Source: Rhynchosporium graminicola
Lineage: Eukaryota; Ascomycota; Leotiomycetes; Helotiales; Ploettnerulaceae
Reading direction: 5' to 3'
DNA length: 64,000 nucleotides
NCBI GenBank assembly: GCA_900074885.1
Contig: FJUW01000007.1
Location: forward strand, 252,826-316,825
Within the stretch, counting starts at the first letter, position 1; the number at the start of each line of letters is the position of its first letter. Below, in pieces: positions 57,946 to 64,000 of the stretch. The notes under the pieces are model-generated. The model had not been told where the DNA came from. It saw only the letters and a list, made by a program, of their open reading frames with translations, and made no database searches. The translations under genes were made by a program, and so were the position numbers.

Positions 57946-58688
57946 TATGATTTGCGGTTTTTGTTTTGGTTGGTAGCTATTGACTGTTAGATTGGAACAG
58001 TAGGTACTTTTATGTCTTTTTTATTTACGACTGCCATTGCAGTAGGTAGCCTGATACTAGGAAGGCAGGTATCGACAGAATTACTTACAGAAAGGAGTCT
58101 TTTTAATGAGGGCAATTGAGAGGATGTTGATTTGCAATTGCGTCTGCAGTGATGGTTGCTTTGAGAAGTAGACTGGTCTAAAGCTGGTCTGCAGCTAGTC
58201 TAGTCTAGCTCAAATTCCATGGGGGAGCTTCTCGTGGCCAGGCACATGTTTTGGGTTGCCGTTGACGTCATTGCCGAACCGAACCGAAGCGAAGCGGAGT
58301 GGAGTGGATTCTGACTCGGGTCTAACCTAAATTGTGGTTCAAGATTCAAGATTCAAGATTCAAGATTCCATATTTTGTCATTTGCTCGAGTCTTTAAACA
58401 AGAAGCTTTTTCAGTTTTCCGTAGTTATTCAATTGCTTTCAATCCATTCTGTGTTCTGTTCTGTGCCTAGAAAAAGAACCTTTGATGGATAGGTAGATTG
58501 TGACATTGAACTGCTCTGTCCGGGGTATGAAGGCTTGCTTTGCGGGGTAGCGCGCTGCGGCTTACATTTCCGAGCTTGCTACAATTACAAGTGCAAGCAT
58601 TGCGTCGAGTATTCAACGTCACTGAATCTTCAATTATCAATGGAGGGAGCTGCTTTTTTTCCAGCATCGCCCAAATGCAGTTTAACTT
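57946..58688. other. Intergenic
   Basis: Promoter of the small mitochondrial-protein gene. Contains short pentamer repeats (GAACC/GAAGC/GGAGT) near 58275-58308 and the TTCAAGA array. Confidence 0.5.
58338..58365. repeat. (TTCAAGA)4 tandem repeat
   Basis: Four perfect 7-bp units, followed by a partial fifth. Confidence 0.95.
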
Positions 58689-59375
58689 TCATACCGAGTA
58701 TAATGTCGATGCACGATTTGCTGCGATATCACACATCGCCTTGAAGTGATGAGCAAGGCTCGCGGTCAAACGAGCAGTTTCGATGCACTTACCTTGATAG
58801 CTTCCGCCCTCTCAAGCTTGATATCTCCCCTGTCGATCCTTGTTCTCATATTTTCCATAACCACAGTTCGCGAGCGTCCATTCACGAAAACCCTGCGGTA
58901 AGTTAGTTAGTTCTCTTCTCCTGAGAGCTGTTGGAATATGAACATGAGCATGATCAAAGAAAGAGAGCGAAAAGATAACGTACACATAAATCAACCCCGG
59001 AAAAGCCCTCTCATACTCCTCATTCAGCTCCTTTAGTCTCGTTGCCTCATCCTGGCCCCCAGCATTCAATTGAGCCTGTTCGGCTTGTGACTGAGCACTA
59101 TTGACCTTCTGTGCACCAAGCCTAGGATGAGCCCGTAGGATCTTATCGAGCAATTCTGTGTCGCTTGTCGATGGACTTTCAGCCAGGTCCGTTAATTGGA
59201 CTCCGATACTTGCGATGAGGTCGTTATAGGATGAGAATGTTTGGCTTTGGAGGAGCTGAACAGAGAGAGTGCGGAGGGCTGAGCAGGGCTCGAAGAGGGT
59301 GTCGAGGATTGCTGCTCTGTCGGTGGTTGAGAGAGAGGGGATAGATGAGACGGATGGGAGTTGCGAAGTTGGCAT
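58689..59375 (-). CDS. OHCU decarboxylase (uric acid degradation)
   Basis: Decarboxylates 2-oxo-4-hydroxy-4-carboxy-5-ureidoimidazoline to (S)-allantoin, the third step from urate, probably in peroxisomes or cytosol. Exons on the minus strand 59375-58984, 58892-58793 and 58739-58689; 180 residues. Family marks: LRTLSVQLLQSQTFSSYNDL, ILRAHPRLGAQ with the catalytic His83, QAEQAQL, LKELNEEYERAFPGLIYV and, across the first splice, VFVNGRSRTVVMENM. The last, 51-nt exon supplies AMCDIAANRASTLYSV, which completes the expected C-terminal helix; reading through instead would end the protein after KVSASKLLV. I chose the ATG at 59375 over 59396 because it has A at -3. It is divergent from the XAP5 gene over only 266 bp. 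Confidence 0.93.
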
Positions 59376-59641
59376 ATTGAAGTGTTGCTCGAGCATATGA
59401 TGAGGGCAAATTCAGGAAATGAGTAGGCCAGGAGAGTGATCACTTGCAGAATGCGAGAATGAAAACTACCTGATGAGGACACAAGATGAGCTGCAAGGCT
59501 ACATTTAAGCCTCGCCTCGCTCGGGTCCGGCCACCAGGCGAGCGAGTTCCTGCACACCCCTGTCAACCTTCTTTCTACTCCCTAGATCTCTGATATAATG
59601 AGCCTCCAAAGTACTCCCAAGGCAGTTACAATCCTGACACT

Positions 59642-60862
59642 ATGGCTTCAAATCCGCCCTCAGGCATATCGACGCCTAATCCACGCTTCACCTCGCAAAC
59701 CAAAACAGCGGAAGATCTCCTCAGCACTCAAACAGTCGGCCTGGTAAATCTTTCCGACTACCGCAAACGACGCGCCGAAGCAATCGAGCAGAAAGAGCGC
59801 GATGTCCAGGACGCAATATTAGGAGCCGTGAGCGGACAGGAAACTCTTTCTAGCGACGGGTGAGTACCGCAAATCTCAATTTATTGGAACCTTGTACTGT
59901 ACCAGGAGGAATAGGACTGATAGCTATAGTACAGTGCATCTACACCCAACCTCCCTCCCTTGAAAAAGAAGAAGCGTAAAGCGGGGACGCCGAAATTATC
60001 ATTTGGGGACGATGAAGAAGAGGGCGAGGGCACAGATGCCGCGGCCAAATCAAATACGGCATCTCCGAGATCAGGGACTCCCAATGAGGGAATGGTCCGG
60101 AGGAAGATGGGTGTGAACACTTCTGTGGGACTTGTACCAAAGGCCTTAACGAAAGGAGCTCTGATGAAAGAAGCGCAAGCTAGAGAAGGTTTGAGGAAGG
60201 AATTCATGGTGCTGCAGGAGGCTGTCAAGAGGACAGAGATTGCGATTCCTTTCGTTTTCTATGATGGAACAAATATCCCTGGAGGCGTGTGTAGGATCAA
60301 AAAAGGGGATTTCATATGGGTATTTTTGGATCGGAGTAGGAAGGTTGGGGCAGAGTTGGGGGTTGGTGAGAAGGTCAATAGTCGGAGGGAGTGGGCGAAG
60401 ATTGGGGTGGATGATTTGATGTTGGTTAGAGGGAGTTTGATCATTCCGCATGTAAGTTGCTCGCTTTAAGAAGCTGAGTAATTACGCTAAGATGAACAGC
60501 ATTACGATTTCTATTACTTCATTATCAACCACAGTAAAGGACCGAACGATACGCTCCTCTTCGACTATTCTCCTGATCCTCCAAAGCATATTGTACCAGT
60601 ACCCGACCCTATGCAGGCCGATAACTACAACCCTCTATCGACTCCATCGGCAAGGACGAAGCCTGCCGCAGATATTGTTGATAACTCGGAACTGGAAGGT
60701 ATTGATGATGACCCGACTATTACCAAGGTCGTCGATCGTCGGTGGTATGAACGGAATAAACATATCTTTCCTGCCAGTGTTTGGCAGACATTTGACCCAG
60801 AGAAGGACTACCAGACGGAGGTGAAGCGTGATCTGGGCGGAAATGCGTTTTTCTTCTCCTGA
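59642..60862 (+). CDS. XAP5/FAM50 family nuclear protein
   Basis: Exons 59642-59859, 59935-60451, 60500-60862; 365 residues. The N-terminal third is basic and disordered with [18 protein letters not shown] and a nuclear-localisation-like [11 protein letters not shown], then an acidic run ([10 protein letters not shown]). The XAP5 domain follows: [51 protein letters not shown], and, through the last splice, [20 protein letters not shown]. The C-terminal [20 protein letters not shown] and DPEKDYQTE are strongly typical of FAM50A/XAP5. Homologues associate with spliceosomal complexes and influence gene expression (XCT in plants). The first acceptor at 59934 is fixed by frame; the nearer TAG at 59929 would shift it. 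Confidence 0.93.
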
Positions 60863-62270
60863 GGCTCCTGGACTGGGCGGGCTCCTACGGCGATGGATAT
60901 AGGCCGGAATAGACGAGAATCAAAATTCGTGCTTGGTCTTGAAGGTGGTCATGCGAGATGATCAAGTCTTTCTGTTCGTGAGTTTCCCCTACCTGTTTGA
61001 TAGTGTCCAGCGAGGGAAGGTCAATTAGCCAAGAGTTGTTAGTGACGAGGTAGCCTGCCAGTGATGATCCTTTCGCATCGGCTTGAGCTATAGACCAGAA
61101 GCAATGACTTGCAAGAGTGAACAACCACATGTTCGTCGTATGATTGAGTACTTATTCATTGATGTAGCACCGCGTGCATCCGATTAAGACTCGTACTATC
61201 ACCATTGGAAGCCCAGAACCGCTGTGTTTATTGGAAGCCATACGTCGTAGCACCAGAAGACGGGCAACTTGGTTTGCCCTTCTCAATATAAGCAAGCCAC
61301 CGAGAATGAGTCGCAGTGGCGTACGAGAAGTCCGTGGATGCCTTGCTTCTCGATATTTTGGGAGTAAAAGACGCAACAGGAGGCAAGTTGAAAACTCCTT
61401 TTCATTCTGTTCTCGCTGCTCATCGGACAGAGCATTACTTGCTCCTTCTAGTCCAACTGGACCGTCGTTACTAGTCCACGGTGATTTGTCATTTGGTGTC
61501 GCCCTTGGAAACACTATATATGTCATTATGTATCTTTTTTCAGCCCAATAAAATCCACCCACGCCTACCCACTCCTTTCGAAATGGCCCGTTATCTCCGA
61601 AATATCGTGAGATAGGCAAATTTGAGTCAATCAGAAGAACAGCGAGAAGTGATGCACCCCGCAAATCCTCTTGAGGGGTAAAGAAGGGAGGCAGTTCATA
61701 TATAATCTTGGCTCGGCACCTCTGGTATCAGCCCACTCACTATTGGTCAAGGATCAGAATATCCAGCGCCAAGCCTACGAGATTGAATGTAATTGTTATG
61801 AAGGCTGCCGTGCATGTCTGACCGACCAGTCTTTCTTCTGCTGGATCTTTGTCGAGCTAGCAGGCAGAATAGCCTTGGTCGAACCTCCTGTCTATTTTGC
61901 GCTTCCATTCGTTATACCTAATCTCACACCGAGATCCGTTTGATATTGGTGATGACTTAAGGATTATCACCAACACTGAATTGCCGTTACATTCAGGTAC
62001 TGTCATAACTTTGAAGACCTCAAGTTGATATTCCTTGCTCGAATACTGACATGGTCTTCGAGCGAAGTACCTTAAGTCACATTGCCATGGACGATATATG
62101 ATATTACACGTACTTTATCTGAAGTCTCGCCTCGCAAACATGCATTTATCAGCCTGTTCTTCCAACCCGTCTTAGTGATCTTCCATTCGTTAGGTGTTTG
62201 GCAAATCTGCCAATGGAGACTTGCGATACTCGGCCTGAGTTTATTATTGATCCGTTGATGACGAGAAACC

Positions 62271-62286
62271 CGGCGACCTCTATCCG
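62271..62286. promoter_or_regulatory. CGG-N10-CCG site upstream of the GH6 gene
   Basis: An inverted CGG/CCG pair with a 10-bp spacer, 242 bp before the start codon. This is the site type bound by Zn2Cys6 dimers. Which regulator binds is unknown. Confidence 0.35.
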
Positions 62287-62440
62287 GTCTTCCTCTTCTA
62301 GGACGATTTTCTCTTCCCAAGAGTCACAAGGACCAAATGCCTCCCCATATATCCGCCAATATCGGCCCTGGTATTCCTGATCCCGTTCAGGCAGAGGAGT
62401 AAGTCTTTTCACTAGCACGAACCCGTGGCTGTACTGCAGG

Positions 62441-62447
62441 TATAAGA
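62441..62447 (+). promoter_or_regulatory. TATA box of the GH6 gene
   Basis: TATAAGA stands 87 bp before the start codon, followed by a CT/CA-rich leader with CATCACATC repeats. Confidence 0.55.
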
Positions 62448-62527
62448 GGTCCATTCCCTCAGTCACATCACATTCTTTCCCCGCCACCTCCTCATCACAT
62501 CCTCATCAACAGTCCTCAGCGACGAGA

Positions 62528-63868
62528 ATGAAGTACTCTTTTGGTCTCGCTGCTTATGCAGCGCTTGCTCTTGCAGCTCCAAACCCAACGCCTACCATTG
62601 AGAAGAAAGACGTTAGCAAACGTGCTGTCTGTGCTTCCGCAGTTACTATCGCTCCTGGCTCAAACCCATTTGCGTCTCGCACTCTCCATGCCAATTCTTT
62701 CTATGCCTCAGAGATCGCTGTTGCTGCTGGATCGATGACTGATGCTTCCTTGAAGACAGCGGCGGAAAAGGTGGCTAAGATTGGAACCTTCTTGTGGATG
62801 TGCGTATGAAAAACGGCGAGTGCTATAGCTGTACTGACTAATCGAATAGTGATACCATCTCCAAGATCCCAATAATCGCTCCCACACTCTTGGAGGTTCC
62901 ATGTACTGATATTGTCGGACTTGTCGTTTACGATCTCCCCGGACGTGATTGTGCTGCCAAGGCCTCCAACGGAGAGCTTAAGACTGGAGAGTTGACCAGG
63001 TACCAGAAGGAATACATTGATCGTCAGTTACATTCTACCTTTCACTGAGACCCACACTGAAAATATCACTAGCAATCGTTGCTGCTATTAAGGCTGCTCC
63101 TAACGTGGCAATCGCCCTTCTCATCGAGCCTGATTCCCTTCCCAACTTGGTCACTAACTCCAACCTGACAACTTGCCAAAAGTCCGCCTCTGAGTACAAA
63201 GCTGGTGTGGCATATGCCCTGAAGAATCTTAACCTCCCCAACGTTGCCATGTATATTGATGCTGGTCATGGTGGATGGCTCGGATGGGACGCCAATCTTA
63301 GTAAGTCTCCATTTCCCAAGATAACCGCACCAAAACTAACACATCCTCAGAACCTGGAGCCGAGATGCTCGCCAGCGTCTACAAGACCGCCGGGTCTCCC
63401 AAGCAAGTCTTCGGCATTGCCACCAACGTCGCAGGCTGGAACGCATTCTCCAAGAACCCCGGAGAATTCGAAGGTACTTCCGACGCAAAGTACAATAAGT
63501 GCCAAGATGAGAAGCGCTTCATCGCCGCCTTCAGCCCTCTCCTGAAGACAGCCGGCATGCCCTCCCACGCCATCGTCGACACCGCCCGCAATGGTGTCCA
63601 AGGGCTCCGTCTCGAGTGGGGTGATTGGTGCAACGTCAAGGGTGCCGGTTTCGGTGTCCATCCTACAGGTTCCACTGGCGATTCTCTCGTCGATGCTTTC
63701 GTCTGGATTAAGCCTGGTGGAGAGTCTGATGGTGTCAGCGACCCGAGCGCGGATCGTTATGACTCTTTCTGTGGCCATGCTGATGCTTTCAATCCTTCTC
63801 CTCAGGCGGGACAATGGCATCAGGCTTACTTTGAGATGTTGATCCAGAATGCTGTTCCAGCTATCTAG
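62528..63868 (+). CDS. GH6 cellobiohydrolase without CBM1
   Basis: Releases cellobiose from cellulose chain ends; secreted. Exons 62528-62799, 62850-63022, 63073-63300, 63351-63868; 396 residues. A signal peptide (MKYSFGLAAYAALALA) is followed by a short propeptide ending in a dibasic KR (31-32) and then directly by the catalytic domain, with no cellulose-binding module or linker. The GH6 signatures are both present: VYDLPGRDCAAKASNGEL with the acid Asp124 (Trichoderma Cel6A Asp175), and LLIEPDSLPNLVTN with Asp169 (Cel6A Asp221). MYIDAGHGGWLGWD, NVAGWNAF and the C-terminal FVWIKPGGESDG also match. Each splice reconstructs a family motif. It is probably induced on plant biomass, given the family. 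Confidence 0.95.
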
Positions 63869-64000
63869 ATTGATTTCCTCTCTGTATACTCCAGGGGAGA
63901 GCCTAGGAGTCGCTCTACTCAGAAAATAGTATTGAAATTCAGGAGTAGATCATTCGTTTATTTGTGGCAGATGGATAGATGTGAATGGAAAAATGGTTAT

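Larger units (their letters stand above)
60863..62527. other. Intergenic with GH6 promoter
   Basis: No gene supported. A 170-codon minus-strand frame (61152-61664) and a 112-codon one (62149-62487) have no recognisable domain. The last 300 bp are the GH6 promoter. Confidence 0.5.

Noticed and set aside
61152..61664. 170-codon minus-strand frame between XAP5 and GH6
   Set aside because: The opposite strand is open over much of the same DNA, and the peptide has no domain or coding-like pattern.

Overview
This window looks like a chromosomal segment from a filamentous ascomycete (Pezizomycotina), probably a leotiomycete, although the class is an inference from overall protein flavour and not proven. 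The evidence is: short introns (about 45-175 bp) with GTRNGT donors, CTRAY-type branch sites and YAG acceptors; CT-rich leaders; TACCTA-type promoter repeats; and fungus-specific families (GH72 glucanosyltransferase, GH6 cellobiohydrolase, ERG6, Neurospora-type metallothionein, TPC1). I rebuilt 26 gene models by splicing; in all intact models the exon phases close.

Left part (1-20 kb): a possible gene end at the left edge, a small one-TM protein, ERG6 (sterol C24-methyltransferase), a CT-rich gene-free leader region, a GPI-anchored GH72 glucanosyltransferase (-), a carboxymuconolactone-decarboxylase-like protein (-), an F-box-like protein (-), mitochondrial GTPase MTG1 (+), alpha-acetolactate decarboxylase (-), and the mitochondrial thiamine pyrophosphate carrier TPC1 (-).

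Middle (20-38 kb): a Dal5-family MFS transporter (+), an isochorismatase-fold hydrolase (-), an SRR1-like protein (-) divergent from an NMN adenylyltransferase (+) across a repeat-rich spacer, a Q/P-rich protein (+), a ten-exon agmatinase-family ureohydrolase with a signal peptide (+), the LYR-motif assembly factor FMC1 (-), and a small secreted four-cysteine protein with a Q/P/A/T-rich tail (-).

Right part (38-64 kb): gene-poor DNA holding a broken 2-oxoglutarate/Fe(II) oxygenase, then two tiny metallothionein genes 1.6 kb apart, a 6 kb gene-poor stretch, a 14-3-3-like protein (+), the p32/MAM33 mitochondrial matrix protein (-), a Syn8-type SNARE (+), a small mitochondrial protein (-), OHCU decarboxylase of the uric acid pathway (-) divergent from an XAP5/FAM50 homologue (+), and a GH6 cellobiohydrolase (+) at the right edge.

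The genes do not form one pathway or a secondary-metabolite cluster: this is mostly ordinary housekeeping gene territory, with at least five nuclear genes for mitochondrial proteins. The most notable items are the two metallothionein micro-genes (26 and about 24 residues), which a length filter would miss; a fungal acetolactate decarboxylase of probable bacterial ancestry; a secretory agmatinase; the decayed oxygenase; and palindromic TACAG repeats between the divergent SRR1-like and NMNAT genes.
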